Source: Acanthopleuribacter pedis
GTDB taxonomy: Bacteria; Acidobacteriota; Holophagae; Acanthopleuribacterales; Acanthopleuribacteraceae
Reading direction: 5' to 3'
Assembly: GCF_017377855.1 (NCBI RefSeq)
Contig: NZ_JAFREP010000001.1
Location: 186,001 to 250,000 of the forward strand
Length of the DNA stretch: 64,000 nt
Numbering within the stretch: the stretch's first letter is position 1; each line of letters starts with the position of its first letter. The notes beneath the pieces are model-generated. The model was not told where the DNA came from, ran no database searches, and saw only the letters and a program-made list of their open reading frames with translations. Below, piece after piece: positions 1-10,083 of the stretch. A program made the translations under genes and the position numbers.

Positions 1-777
1 GATCCATTCGATATCCGGGCCGAGATACCATTCGCCGGCCAAGTTGCAGGTGAGATGGATGCCGAGGGTTTCACGTTCCTTGGGCACCGCCGGGTACACG
101 AGGTGGGGCAACTGAATGCCGGGTGGGGGTTTGATTTGAAAGTAAACCCCGCGCGCGTAGAAGTGGGTTGTGTGGTTGCACAGTTGATCGCTGTCCAATC
201 CACCGCAGTTGAAAACCCAGGAAGCGCGGCAGGTTTCGCCGTTAATGGTCAGGATCACGCCGTTTTCCTCGGCCGTGACCGAGGTAACTTCTTGATGAAG
301 CAAGAGTTCGGCCCCGCTCTCCTCGAGGAGCTTGTTGACCAAGCTGTCTTGATCAATGATGGCCGTTGTCGGTGAAAACAAAGCCTTGCGACAATGGACA
401 CCGTTGGGTACCTGTTCCGCCGTGCGCCATTCAAGGGGTACCGCACCAAGATTGTGTTGGTATAACTGTTCAAGGGTGGCGCAGGCCGCCGCGTCATGGG
501 CGACGATGTACTTGCCGACCTTTTCGAAAGGAACCCCGTGTTTGGGGGCGAATTCATGGAGCAAACGGTTGCCGCGACGACACAAACGCGTTTTGAGGCT
601 TTCCTTGGGGTAATAAATCCCGGCGTGAACCACGCCTGAGTTGCGGCTACTCATGCCCATACAAGGGCGCGGCGCGCGTTCGAGAACGAAGACCTCCCGA
701 CCGCTGTTCCGCAGCGCGTAAGCGACGGCGGCACCCACGCAACCGGCACCGATAACCACAATACCTACTTGTTCCAT
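1..777 (-). CDS. lhgO: L-2-hydroxyglutarate oxidase-like FAD-dependent oxidoreductase (3' end beyond window)
   Basis: The minus-strand reading frame is open from ATG at 777 to the window edge, giving the first 259 residues. The N-terminus has a Rossmann FAD-binding motif, GAGCVGAAVAYAL, at about residues 10-22. It is followed by SSRNSGVVHAGIYYP, a signature of the DAO/LhgO family, whose members oxidise L-2-hydroxyglutarate or related 2-hydroxy acids. A later segment, CGGLDSDQLC, matches the second nucleotide-contact region. The C-terminal catalytic part is outside the window, so the substrate is assigned only from similarity in the visible half; another DAO-family oxidase is possible. The gene points away from the neighbouring cyclase gene's start but lies on the same strand, 70 bp downstream of it. 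Confidence 0.72.
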   Translation of the reverse strand, partial: MEQVGIVVIGAGCVGAAVAYALRNSGREVFVLERAPRPCMGMSSRNSGVVHAGIYYPKESLKTRLCRRGNRLLHEFAPKHGVPFEKVGKYIVAHDAAACATLEQLYQHNLGAVPLEWRTAEQVPNGVHCRKALFSPTTAIIDQDSLVNKLLEESGAELLLHQEVTSVTAEENGVILTINGETCRASWVFNCGGLDSDQLCNHTTHFYARGVYFQIKPPPGIQLPHLVYPAVPKERETLGIHLTCNLAGEWYLGPDIEWI

Positions 778-847
778 TGTTTCGCCACGCGTTCTCTCGG
801 GTGTTTGTTCAAAGTGACTTATAGCCTAACACGAAGGGTGGTTTCGA

Positions 848-3800
848 TTAATTTTTAGCCCAAATCAGCGTGCTTAGATCGAGGGAGGTTTCGACCATCA
901 ACGAGCCGTCTGCCAAACGGGCGGGGATGTCTACGATAAGGTCGTTGTAGTTTTGCTCGGGTTCATTCGAGCCCGCGCGTAAGCCAACCCAGGCATTGCG
1001 ACCGCTGAATTTGGCGGCGTAGAGCGCGTGGTCCGCGATATTCACCACCTCTTCCCAACTGAATTGGAAGGGGTTGTCGGGCATAAACGGGAAGTGGGCG
1101 TAACCGATGGAGGTGGTGATGTGGACCTGCTCGCCGCTGTCGAGTTCGATGGGGTAATCGGCGACCAAATTGCGAATCCGTTCGGCCATGTTTTGGGCGA
1201 AATCCTCGGGGGCGTGACGGAACAGAATCAAAAACTCTTCCCCGCCCCAGCGGGTAACCACGTCCGAATCGCGACAGGTCTCCAAAAGCAATTGGCTGAC
1301 CGACTTAAGAATGATGTCGCCGGCATTGTGCCCGTATTGGTCGTTAAATGATTTGAAGTGATCCAGATCCATCATGAGAAAAAAGATACGTGGGGGGGCT
1401 TGGCTCAGGGTGCCGCGGCGTTCTTTGAGGACGCGAGGGGGATGGGTGATTTCCGAAGCCATGAGGTCTTTGAGAAAGCGGCGGTTTTTTAAACCGGTCA
1501 AGGGGTCGGTAACGCTCATTTCACGCAATTGCAGCGTGGTTTCCGCCAAGGCGTCGTTGCTGGCTTTAAGCTCGGCCGTGCGTTGATCGATCAGGGCCTC
1601 GAGATGGACTTGTTGGATTTGGAAGCGTTTGACTTTGAGTCGAACACCGGCCCATACCAAAAAGATACCTGCAAAAATGCAAAGGATCATAAACCAGGCG
1701 GTTTGATAAATATGGGGTTTGACATAAACCGGTAGTGCCACCGCGCCCCCGTGGTATTCACCCTCGCGAATTCCCGACTCCACCAAAAATCGGTAATTGC
1801 CGGGTGAAAGGTTGGTGTAGTCCGCGACGCGGTCGTCGTTTTGGTTGATCCAGGTATCGTCGTAACCCTCGAGTTTGGTGCGGAAATGAACGCGATGGGG
1901 TAGGGAAAAGAAAATATTGGTGTACCTGAAGCGAATGCGGTCGCTGCCGGCGGGGACGGTTACCGTTCCATCTGTTTCGGGAAATATGGTTTTTTCATCG
2001 ACGATGACCTGTTCGACCAGAATCCGTCCCTCGCGTTGCCAATGGTTCTTTTGCAAGGGGTTGATGCGGGCCACCCCTTTGATCGTTGGGAACCAGATGT
2101 GGCCGTTTTGATCGACCAGGCTGCATGAATTGCCGACGCCGATGCACTCGCGGCTGGGAAGCCCGTCGGCCTCGTTGTAAATCTCCGAAAAAACCCGCTC
2201 GCGTTTGCCCTGGATGACGTCGATCAGTGCTTGGCGCTGGACCGAAAAAACGCCGAGGTTGCAGCTCATCCAAAAGGTGTCGTTGGGATCGCGGACAATT
2301 TGAAACACACTGTCGTTGAACAGGCCTAAATGCTCACCAACCCCGTGAAAGCGTCCGTTGAATAAACCGAAAATACCGTGGGCGTTGGTGCCGGCCCAAA
2401 GGATGCCGTCCTGGTCCAGATGGAGACTGAGCACAAAGGTGTCGTAAAGGCCAAGATCCGGGCCGTAATGTTGGCGGGGTTGGGTTCCTTCGAACATAAA
2501 AACGCCGTCGCGTGCGCCGATCCAGATACGACCTTGGGGGTCTTCTAAAATAGCGCGGGTGGTTCCGATTCGGATATCGCTTTCTTTGCCGAAATTGACC
2601 ACTTGGTAACCGTCGAAAATGGAAACGCCGGTTTGGGTGCCGATCCAAATGCGGTCCTCGCTGTCCTGGAATATCGCGCGGATAAATTTGCTACCCAAGC
2701 TGTCTGTCCAAAAGGGTTCCACCCAGCGATCACCCTCGCGAACCACCAGGCCGCTGTCGGTGCCGATCCAAATGCGTCCGTCGCGATCACAATAGGTGCT
2801 GAGCACAAAGTTGCTAGGCAGGCCGTCCTCGCGGCGGAAGTTGGTGATGGCGCCACCTTCCATCATCGCAACCCCAAACCCGGCAGTCCCGATCCAGTAG
2901 CGCCCTTTGGGATCCTGGGTCAGACAAATGGTCTCGTTGCCGGGAAGGTTTTGACGGCGGCTGAAGGGGGTAAAGGCGCCGTCGCGTAATTGGTTCAAGC
3001 CGCCGCCCAGGGTGCCGATCCAAAGGTTGCCTTCGTTGTCCTCGAGCAGGGACAAGACCGCTGGAAACGAAAGTTGGTTTTCAACCGAGAACGTGGCAAT
3101 GCGGTCGCCGTTGACCCGGTTAACACCCAGTCCGGTGCCGACCCATAAATTGCCGTCGCGGTCCACGGTGAGGGCCGCGATTTGGTTGTTGATCAGCCCT
3201 TCATCGCGGGTCAAGGTACGCACCACCCGTTCGCCGTCGAACAACCGCACACCCCAGCCGGCGGTGCCGATCCACAAACCGCCGTCGTTTTGATCCCCGG
3301 CCAAGGCGCTGATCGGATAGCCGCGGTCGCGCTGGGTGAACCTCACCACCCGCACCGCGCCGCCCTCAAATCGGAACAATCCTTGGCCCGTTCCAATCCA
3401 AAAGGCGCCTGCCTCGATCTCCAAGAAACAATGGATCTCCTGGTTGCGCAGAGGGTGGTCGTCGGCGACCCGCTGCGCTTCCTGGTCGCCTGGTTGGAGG
3501 ATCCACAATCCGCGGTTGGTGCCGATGTAAACACGCCCGTCGTGATCCTGGTACAAGGCGTTGATAAACACGGCCTGGGTACCTTCGCCGAGGCTGTAAT
3601 TGATGACGCGGTTTTCGGCAAGGTGGATGAATCCATAGCCCTGACTGGCGGCCCACACGCCTTCCTTGCGATCTGCAAACAAGGCGTTGATTTCCTTGAG
3701 GTCGAAATCGGCCATCTCGCGTCGATTGAAGGTATGAAAATGGGAGCCGTCGAATCGCGCCAATCCTTCTTGGGTTCCGATCCAAAGATAACCCGTTTTG

Positions 3801-3988
3801 TCGCGTACCAGGGTGTTGACCGTATTTTGGGGCAAACCTCGGTCGTCCTGCCATACCTCATGCACATACTGCGAAATCTCACGATTCGGGTCCAAAGCCC
3901 AAGCCGGCAGGACACAGCACGTGAAGGCAAGCAGCAACCGCAAGTCCATAAGCCAATTCGGGGAGAACCGCCGGTTCCAACGCATCAT
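848..3988 (-). CDS. Two-component-regulator-propeller diguanylate cyclase (GGDEF)
   Basis: A sensor of about 1046 residues. It has an N-terminal signal or anchor (LRLLLAFTCCVLPAWA), then many Reg_prop repeats with the recurring LWIGT and GLPxN motifs to about residue 690, a Y_Y_Y domain, one transmembrane helix (about 778-798), a short coiled coil and a GGDEF domain (about 835-1005). The active-site motif is GGEEF near residue 915. An RDSD inhibitory I-site lies five residues before it, so this should be an active, product-inhibited c-di-GMP synthase driven by a periplasmic propeller. There is no EAL domain. The first ATG (3988) is used; an in-frame TTG at 3997 is an alternative, and neither has a strong Shine-Dalgarno. 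The ligand is unknown. Confidence 0.9.
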   Translation of the reverse strand: MMRWNRRFSPNWLMDLRLLLAFTCCVLPAWALDPNREISQYVHEVWQDDRGLPQNTVNTLVRDKTGYLWIGTQEGLARFDGSHFHTFNRREMADFDLKEINALFADRKEGVWAASQGYGFIHLAENRVINYSLGEGTQAVFINALYQDHDGRVYIGTNRGLWILQPGDQEAQRVADDHPLRNQEIHCFLEIEAGAFWIGTGQGLFRFEGGAVRVVRFTQRDRGYPISALAGDQNDGGLWIGTAGWGVRLFDGERVVRTLTRDEGLINNQIAALTVDRDGNLWVGTGLGVNRVNGDRIATFSVENQLSFPAVLSLLEDNEGNLWIGTLGGGLNQLRDGAFTPFSRRQNLPGNETICLTQDPKGRYWIGTAGFGVAMMEGGAITNFRREDGLPSNFVLSTYCDRDGRIWIGTDSGLVVREGDRWVEPFWTDSLGSKFIRAIFQDSEDRIWIGTQTGVSIFDGYQVVNFGKESDIRIGTTRAILEDPQGRIWIGARDGVFMFEGTQPRQHYGPDLGLYDTFVLSLHLDQDGILWAGTNAHGIFGLFNGRFHGVGEHLGLFNDSVFQIVRDPNDTFWMSCNLGVFSVQRQALIDVIQGKRERVFSEIYNEADGLPSRECIGVGNSCSLVDQNGHIWFPTIKGVARINPLQKNHWQREGRILVEQVIVDEKTIFPETDGTVTVPAGSDRIRFRYTNIFFSLPHRVHFRTKLEGYDDTWINQNDDRVADYTNLSPGNYRFLVESGIREGEYHGGAVALPVYVKPHIYQTAWFMILCIFAGIFLVWAGVRLKVKRFQIQQVHLEALIDQRTAELKASNDALAETTLQLREMSVTDPLTGLKNRRFLKDLMASEITHPPRVLKERRGTLSQAPPRIFFLMMDLDHFKSFNDQYGHNAGDIILKSVSQLLLETCRDSDVVTRWGGEEFLILFRHAPEDFAQNMAERIRNLVADYPIELDSGEQVHITTSIGYAHFPFMPDNPFQFSWEEVVNIADHALYAAKFSGRNAWVGLRAGSNEPEQNYNDLIVDIPARLADGSLMVETSLDLSTLIWAKN

Positions 3989-4483
3989 GCTCAACAAAAA
4001 GTTTCCGTCCAGGGGTGATGACCCATAGTTTAACCGACCCCTTCACGAAGCGCGAGTGTGGTTTGGCCGTGCTACCCGTAAATTTTAAGGATCGGGTGTA
4101 AATGATGGGGATTGGGGGTAAAAAAAATCATCAAGCGACTTTGCGAAAAACTGGGAAAAACAGCCGCCCTCAATCGGGTTGAAACGCTTGGGACCTTCCT
4201 TGCCCTGCCGTCAACGAATGGGGGCCGAGCGCGAAAGGATTGTTTGTTGATTGGAACCTGTTCCAACACAGCTTCGGACGATTACGGGCAAAGCCCAACC
4301 AAAAAATGTGGCACAATACCGTTAACACTCTTTGATTAATTTTTATCAAGCCTCTGCCTCCAATGGGAGACTGTTCCCGCATGCACGTCCCGTGCGCTGA
4401 TGGGTTTGTGGTTGCCCTTTTCGATACCCGACCGTTCACGTAAGCCGTTTCGTGGCCGTGTTCTTTATTTCGAGGATGATTCA
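3989..4483. other. Intergenic region between divergent sensor genes
   Basis: About 495 bp separates the divergent cyclase (minus) and hybrid kinase (plus) genes, so promoters for both should lie here. Apart from a small AT-rich inverted repeat (TTGAT at about 4332 and ATCAA at about 4345) I see no clear site, RNA gene or small ORF with a ribosome-binding site. Confidence 0.4.
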
Positions 4484-7400
4484 ATGTCGCTCGCAGTTCA
4501 AGGTTATCGCATTCTTGAACCCATTTATGAGGGGACCAAGTCTTTGGTATATCGCGCCCTACGGGAAAGCGACCAACAGCCCGTGGTACTCAAAACCATC
4601 GGTCCGGCAGCCCTTGAGGCAACCGCCTTGCGTCGGCTCAAGCGCGAGTATCAGCTTCTCAAACAACTCCGTCATACGCGCGTGATTGCAGCCTTGGGGT
4701 TTCAGGAGTCCGCCGGCGGTTTCGCCCTTGTTTTGGAGGACTTTGGGGGCCGCGCTTTGCATCTTTTTCCAAAAGGTCGCGATTTGGAGATGGACTTCTT
4801 TTTCGCCACTGCCTTAGCGGTGATTGAAGGGCTTAACTATCTTTTTGAACAAGGTGTTATCCACAAAAACATCAATCCTGCCAATGTGCTGCTTCACCCA
4901 TCCAACGGTGAACTGAAGCTCATTGATTTTGGGGTTGCCTCGTTGCTCCGGCGTGATCATTCCCAGTTTCGGGAAGGAGACCCGGCCTACATGGCGCCCG
5001 AGCAAACGGGGCGTTTGCGTCGGATGCTTGATTACCGCTGCGATTTTTATGGGCTGGGTATTACCTTCTTTGAAATGCTTGCGGGTCGGCTTCCTTTTTC
5101 AGCTCAAGATCCAATGGCGATGATGCACCGTCAGATCATGGAAGCCCCCCCGTTCCTTCACGATCTCGAGGTGATGGTGCCCGAGCCTTTGGCGCGGATC
5201 GTTGAAAAATTGTTGGCCAAACATGCGGAAGATCGTTACCAGAGCCACCGTGGCTTGCGCCTTGATTTGGAGGCCTGCCGGCAGCACCTCTTGGGCGCTG
5301 AAACCCTTCCCTCATTTTTTGAAGTGGGTCGGGATGATGTGGCTGAACAGTTGAACCTACCGCAAAAGTTGTATGGTCGCGAGCCATCCAAACGTGCGCT
5401 TCAGGCACGTTTCGAAACGGTTTGTGACGGCGAGGTCGGTTTGGTGGTTGTTTCGGGTGCCGCCGGCATTGGGAAATCCAGTTTGGTGGAAAGCCTGCGT
5501 GGTCCCGTTGTTCGCCGAAACGGCGCCTTTATCCTCGGGAAGTTTGATCAAATGCAACGGAACGTGCCTTATGCCTCTATGGTTGAAGCCTTTACCCGAT
5601 GGGTTCGCGAGGTCGTTCAAGCACCCGAATCCATACGCTCCGAACGGCGCGCCGCCCTAGTGGAAGCCTTGGGCGATCAAGCGCGGGTGGTTGCCGACGT
5701 CATCCCCGAGCTGCATGATCTATTAGGGCCCTGTCCGCCCGTGCCGGAATTATCTCCCGCGGAAACTCGCAACCGCTTCCATCTGGTTTTCCAGCAATTT
5801 ATCCATGCCTTGCCAACCGCCGACTATCCCTTGGTTTTGTTTCTCGACGATCTTCATTGGGCGGATCGTGCTTCCCTTAAACTCTTGTCTCGTTTGTTGT
5901 TGGAACGCGCTGTCGCCTACTTGACCCTTGTTGGTGCGTTCCGAGATCAGGAGTTGGACGTGGTCCATCCTCTTTACGAATTCTTGATGACCCTGGATAA
6001 AGCCGGTTTCCAGTACGACACACTTCATCTCACTCATTTGGAACCGCTTCATGTCAATCAATTTCTCGCCGAGACGCTGAACTGTTCCGCGCGTTGTTGT
6101 TTGCCGCTAACCGATCTCTGCATGCGTAAAACGAATGGAAATCCGTTTTATCTCAGCCGTTTTATTCGTGATCTCGATACGGGTGGACACCTTTTTTTTG
6201 ACACCGAGAACCGAGCCTGGTCGTGGGATTTATCCACTGCTGATGAGACCGGGCGGACTGAAAACGTGCTCGAATTTTTAGCGACGGGCATGCGGCGGTT
6301 ACCGGTCGCGACCCAGAAAACCCTTCAAGCGGCGGCTTGTATCGGTTACCGATTTTCCCTTCCTTTTTTGGCCGCGGCCGTGGCCGAAACCCAGGCCGAA
6401 GCCGCATCTTACTTGTGGCCCGCCTTAGAAGCCGAACTCATCGTTCCCCACGATCAAACCTATCGGTACGAAGTTGCGTCGGATTCACCGCCGGTGTTTT
6501 ACCATTTTCTCCACGACTTGGTCCGCCAAGCTGCTTACCTGTTGATCCCCAAGTCGGACCGCGAGCAAATGCATTACCATTTGGCGCAATGTTCGCGGAA
6601 ACATCTCAACCCGGAATCGCACGAATCAGGTTTTTTCGACATGGTGAATCACTTCAACAAAGGCCGCGCCTTGGTGACTGATCCCGCTGAACGCGACCAA
6701 CTGGCCGCCTTAAATTTAGAAGCCGGGCAACGTTCTCTGCAAGCTGCCGCCTATGAGCCGGCTTTTCTCTTTTTTCGGAGAGGCATTGAATGGGTGGGCG
6801 ATTCGGGATGGTCGCGTTGTTACGCCCAAACCCTGGCGCTTTTTCAGGCGGGTTGCGAAGCCGCATTTTTGACCACCAACTTTTCCGAAATGGACACCCT
6901 GGCGGCGGTGGTTCACGAGCGGGCCGGTTCCTTGTTGGACAAAGTGAAAGTGGTTGCTTTGGAAATTGACGCGATGGTGATGCGCAACCAAATGCGCGAG
7001 GCCGTCGAAGTAGCCCGACCTTTTTTAAATGAGCTGGGTTGTTCTTTGCCGGAGCACTGTTCCCGGCGGCATTTGTGGCCGGCCTATCTACGCACCAAAA
7101 TGTTGTTGGTTCGCAAACCGCCGTCCTACTTAATTGAACTCCCGCCCATGCGTGATCCTGCCAAACGCGCCCTCATGGAAGTGATTAGCAGTCTGCTTTC
7201 CGCGACCTACCGCGCGGCACCCTCCTTGTTTCCCTATCTTGTTTTCCGGGTGGTCGAGACCACCTTGCGTTTTGGGCAAGCCCCTGTATCCAGTTTCGGC
7301 TTTGCCTGCTACGGTTTGGTCCTGTGCGGTGGCATGGGGCAAATTGAGCGCGGCAACCAATTCGGTGACTGTGCGCTGTCTTTGTTGGAACGGGGGGATG

Positions 7401-9862
7401 AACGGCGCTTTAAAACGCGAATTGCTTTTGTGGTCTATGGTTTTATTCGGCCTTGGCGGCAACATCTTCGCGAGGTATTGGAGCCGCTGCGCGAGGCTTT
7501 TGCCGCGTTGAACGAGTCCGGCGATATTGAATATGCCGCCCATGCCGCCTACATTCGTTCGGCTTTTGCCTATTTCAGTGGGGCGCATTTGCCCAATCTG
7601 CTGCTGGAAATGCGCAAATACGACGATGCCATGATCAAACTCAAACAACAGACCACCGCTGCCTATCACCGTATTTTTATGCAAACCGTTCATTACTTAA
7701 TGGTGGTCGATAAAACACCTTGGGTGCTTGCCGGGCCGTTTTATCGCGAGGTGGACATGGTACCCGAGCATGTCGCGGCGGATGATCAACACGCGCTTTT
7801 TTGTGTGGCCCTCAATAAAGCGGTGTTGGCTTATATGTTCCACCGCTATGACATTGCCGACCGTGAAATTGAGGCGGCAACCCTCCATCGGGAAGGGGTG
7901 ATGGGATTTTTTCACGACAGCCGCCTTGTGTTTTGGCGCTGTCTGATCAAGCTGGCGTTGGCGGCGGGGGAACCTCGCGAGGTGGCGCGTCGCATGCTGC
8001 GTCACTTGCCCGGCGACTTACATCGCCTGCGCAAGTGGAAGCAACATGCGCCCATGAACTTTCGTCACAAGGTTTGCCTTGTCGAGGCGGAGCGGGAGCG
8101 CGTGCTGGGTGACAAGTACCGCGCGGGAGCGTTATTTGACCAAGCTTTATCCTTGGCACGGGCGGCCGACTTTCTGCAGGACCGGGCGCTTGCCAATGAA
8201 TTATGCGCCACTTTGTATTTTGAGATGGGAAATGAAAAGGTGGCGCGCCACTATCTTCAGGATGCCTATCACGACTACCAGCTATGGGGTGCTCAGGCCA
8301 AGGTGAAGCACATCCAATCGATTCACCCCAGCATCGCCATGCGCTCCTACGATTTGGTGCGCAACACTTTGGAACAATCCAGCGGCGGCTATACAGGGAC
8401 GTCCACCACCATCGACGAAACCATTGAGGCCGTTGATGGTGCTTCCGTGGTTCAAGCCGCCCAAGTGATTTTGGGTGAAATGGAATTAGGGCCCTTGTTG
8501 GAAAAGTTGTTGACCCTCGTCTTGGAACACCTTGGCGCTGAAAAAGGGTTGTTGCTGTTGGAGAAGGAAGGGCGCTGGTTGATTGAAGGCGCGTGTCATA
8601 TTGGGAATCAGTCGCCTTCCTTGCTGCAGGGGTTACCCCTGGAACAAAGCGACCAAATTGCACCGGCCGTGGTGCAGTTCGTGCTACGCACCGGCCGCCA
8701 TGTGGTTCTCAGTGAGGCTTGTCGTGATCATAGTTTTGGGGAGGAGGCGTATTTTGCCAAGAATCAAACCGCTTCCGTGTTGTGTATGCCGCTGGCCGAC
8801 CAGGGCCAACCCATTGCGATTCTGTACTTTGAGAACAACCTTTCGACAGGTGCTTTTTCCGCCGACCGCATCGAGACACTTTTGCTCTTGTCTTCCCAAT
8901 GGGCCGGGTTGATCCAAAATGCGCGTTTGGTTGCCGACATGCGCGCCCGGCAGCGAACCCTGGAAGCCCAGCTTGAGGCGCGTACGCACGAATTGGCCGA
9001 GAAAAGCCAGGTGTTGGAGCGGACCCAAATGCAACTTATCGAACAGGAGAAAATGGCGTCCTTGGGGACGCTTACCGCCGGAATTGCCCACGAAATTAAG
9101 AACCCGCTTAGTTTTATCAACAACTTTTCAGAGTTGAACCGCGAGTTAATTGAGGAAATGGAACCCGTGCTGTCTTCCCTGTCGGCGCGCTTGACCGGGG
9201 AGGAACGAGAAGAGTTTGATGCGACCCGCGTTGATTTGAAGCGAAACTCGGACATCATCTTTAACCATGGAAAACGCGCCAACGCCATTGTTCAAAGCAT
9301 GATGATGCTTTCAAAGGGCGGCACCCCGGTCCCCCAACCGACGGATCTCAACCAATTGGTGGATGAGTCGATTCACCTGGCCTACCACGGTATGCGCGCC
9401 GCCAAACACCGCTTTCCCGTTCAAATCCACAAACAGTTCGCCGAGGATTTGCCCAAAATTGAGGTGGTACCTCAGGATCTTGGCCGTGTCTTTTTGAACT
9501 TGGCCAATAACGCCTTTGATGCGATGTGCGTGAAGTTTCAGGAGGTTTCCGACTATCGTGCGGTGCTCACGGTAACCACGCTTGTGGCCGGTGACGGGTT
9601 GAACGTGACGGTTCGCGATAATGGGCCGGGGATTCCCGCGGAAATTGTGCAGAACATTTTTCGGCCCTTTTTCTCCACCAAACCCAGTGGGGCGGGCAAT
9701 TCTGGTTTGGGTCTATCGATCAGCTACGACGTGGTCACCGAGCAACACGGTGGTCGACTGGAAGTGCGTTCGGAAATGGGTTCTTTTACCGAGTTTCAGG
9801 TCTGGTTGCCAAAAAAACGGCAGGTTGAGCGGGGAAGCAAAAAAATAGCCGCGAAACAATAA
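4484..9862 (+). CDS. Ser/Thr-kinase-like / AAA ATPase / GAF / histidine kinase hybrid
   Basis: A protein of about 1792 residues with the architecture of the large trifunctional kinase/ATP-binding/sensor histidine kinases. An N-terminal protein-kinase fold (about 5-275) has the ATP lysine at K37 and a DFG aspartate at D148, but the catalytic loop reads HKNINPAN, with Asn at 129 in place of the catalytic Asp. A predicted ATPase follows, with Walker A GAAGIGKS near 325 and Walker B LVLFLDD, then a long helical region, GAF (about 1320-1480), coiled coil, HisKA with phospho-acceptor H1536 (AHEIKNP), and HATPase_c with an N-box near 1671, DNGPGIP and GLGLSISYD. The start at 4484 is preceded by GAGGA. 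An in-frame ATG at 4400 lacks a Shine-Dalgarno. No transmembrane segment is visible, so it is probably cytoplasmic. Its response regulator is not in the window. Confidence 0.9.
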   Translation: MSLAVQGYRILEPIYEGTKSLVYRALRESDQQPVVLKTIGPAALEATALRRLKREYQLLKQLRHTRVIAALGFQESAGGFALVLEDFGGRALHLFPKGRDLEMDFFFATALAVIEGLNYLFEQGVIHKNINPANVLLHPSNGELKLIDFGVASLLRRDHSQFREGDPAYMAPEQTGRLRRMLDYRCDFYGLGITFFEMLAGRLPFSAQDPMAMMHRQIMEAPPFLHDLEVMVPEPLARIVEKLLAKHAEDRYQSHRGLRLDLEACRQHLLGAETLPSFFEVGRDDVAEQLNLPQKLYGREPSKRALQARFETVCDGEVGLVVVSGAAGIGKSSLVESLRGPVVRRNGAFILGKFDQMQRNVPYASMVEAFTRWVREVVQAPESIRSERRAALVEALGDQARVVADVIPELHDLLGPCPPVPELSPAETRNRFHLVFQQFIHALPTADYPLVLFLDDLHWADRASLKLLSRLLLERAVAYLTLVGAFRDQELDVVHPLYEFLMTLDKAGFQYDTLHLTHLEPLHVNQFLAETLNCSARCCLPLTDLCMRKTNGNPFYLSRFIRDLDTGGHLFFDTENRAWSWDLSTADETGRTENVLEFLATGMRRLPVATQKTLQAAACIGYRFSLPFLAAAVAETQAEAASYLWPALEAELIVPHDQTYRYEVASDSPPVFYHFLHDLVRQAAYLLIPKSDREQMHYHLAQCSRKHLNPESHESGFFDMVNHFNKGRALVTDPAERDQLAALNLEAGQRSLQAAAYEPAFLFFRRGIEWVGDSGWSRCYAQTLALFQAGCEAAFLTTNFSEMDTLAAVVHERAGSLLDKVKVVALEIDAMVMRNQMREAVEVARPFLNELGCSLPEHCSRRHLWPAYLRTKMLLVRKPPSYLIELPPMRDPAKRALMEVISSLLSATYRAAPSLFPYLVFRVVETTLRFGQAPVSSFGFACYGLVLCGGMGQIERGNQFGDCALSLLERGDERRFKTRIAFVVYGFIRPWRQHLREVLEPLREAFAALNESGDIEYAAHAAYIRSAFAYFSGAHLPNLLLEMRKYDDAMIKLKQQTTAAYHRIFMQTVHYLMVVDKTPWVLAGPFYREVDMVPEHVAADDQHALFCVALNKAVLAYMFHRYDIADREIEAATLHREGVMGFFHDSRLVFWRCLIKLALAAGEPREVARRMLRHLPGDLHRLRKWKQHAPMNFRHKVCLVEAERERVLGDKYRAGALFDQALSLARAADFLQDRALANELCATLYFEMGNEKVARHYLQDAYHDYQLWGAQAKVKHIQSIHPSIAMRSYDLVRNTLEQSSGGYTGTSTTIDETIEAVDGASVVQAAQVILGEMELGPLLEKLLTLVLEHLGAEKGLLLLEKEGRWLIEGACHIGNQSPSLLQGLPLEQSDQIAPAVVQFVLRTGRHVVLSEACRDHSFGEEAYFAKNQTASVLCMPLADQGQPIAILYFENNLSTGAFSADRIETLLLLSSQWAGLIQNARLVADMRARQRTLEAQLEARTHELAEKSQVLERTQMQLIEQEKMASLGTLTAGIAHEIKNPLSFINNFSELNRELIEEMEPVLSSLSARLTGEEREEFDATRVDLKRNSDIIFNHGKRANAIVQSMMMLSKGGTPVPQPTDLNQLVDESIHLAYHGMRAAKHRFPVQIHKQFAEDLPKIEVVPQDLGRVFLNLANNAFDAMCVKFQEVSDYRAVLTVTTLVAGDGLNVTVRDNGPGIPAEIVQNIFRPFFSTKPSGAGNSGLGLSISYDVVTEQHGGRLEVRSEMGSFTEFQVWLPKKRQVERGSKKIAAKQ

Positions 9863-9878
9863 AGCTGTTTCGCGGCTA
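9846..9878 (-). terminator. Minus-direction intrinsic terminator overlapping the kinase gene's 3' end
   Basis: A perfect 12-bp inverted repeat (TAGCCGCGAAAC at 9846-9857, partner at 9867-9878) spans the stop codon of the hybrid kinase. On the minus strand the stem is followed directly by a T-run, so it would stop leftward transcription. On the plus strand there is no T-run. Confidence 0.55.
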
Positions 9879-9879
9879 G

Positions 9880-10083
9880 CCCGAATTTCTCACAAGGATT
9901 CGTCGCGAGGAGCTGAAAGCCTTGTGAGTACAAAGATTACGATCGAGAGGCGGCATAGGGGTCCGACCATTCGGCGTAGCAGTGCTACGCCGAAGGCGGC
10001 TCGACCGAGTAAGGCGGATGGCCGCCCCCTCGTAATCGCATGGTTTTCGGCTTCGCAGCAGAATTCCTTGTGAGAAATTCGGG
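9880..10083. mobile_element. Fold-back (MITE-like) element
   Basis: About 204 bp is bounded by nearly perfect inverted repeats (CCCGAATTTCTCACAAGGA at 9880-9898, matched by its complement ending at 10083). The centre is a 25-bp perfect palindrome (TTCGGCGTAGCA at 9970-9981 and its complement at 9983-9994). Intermediate segments also pair imperfectly (ATTACGA...GGCGGC against GGCCGCC...TCGTAAT). There is no convincing coding frame. The structure fits a miniature inverted-repeat element or a transcribed hairpin RNA. No second copy was seen in this window, so mobility is inference. Confidence 0.5.
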
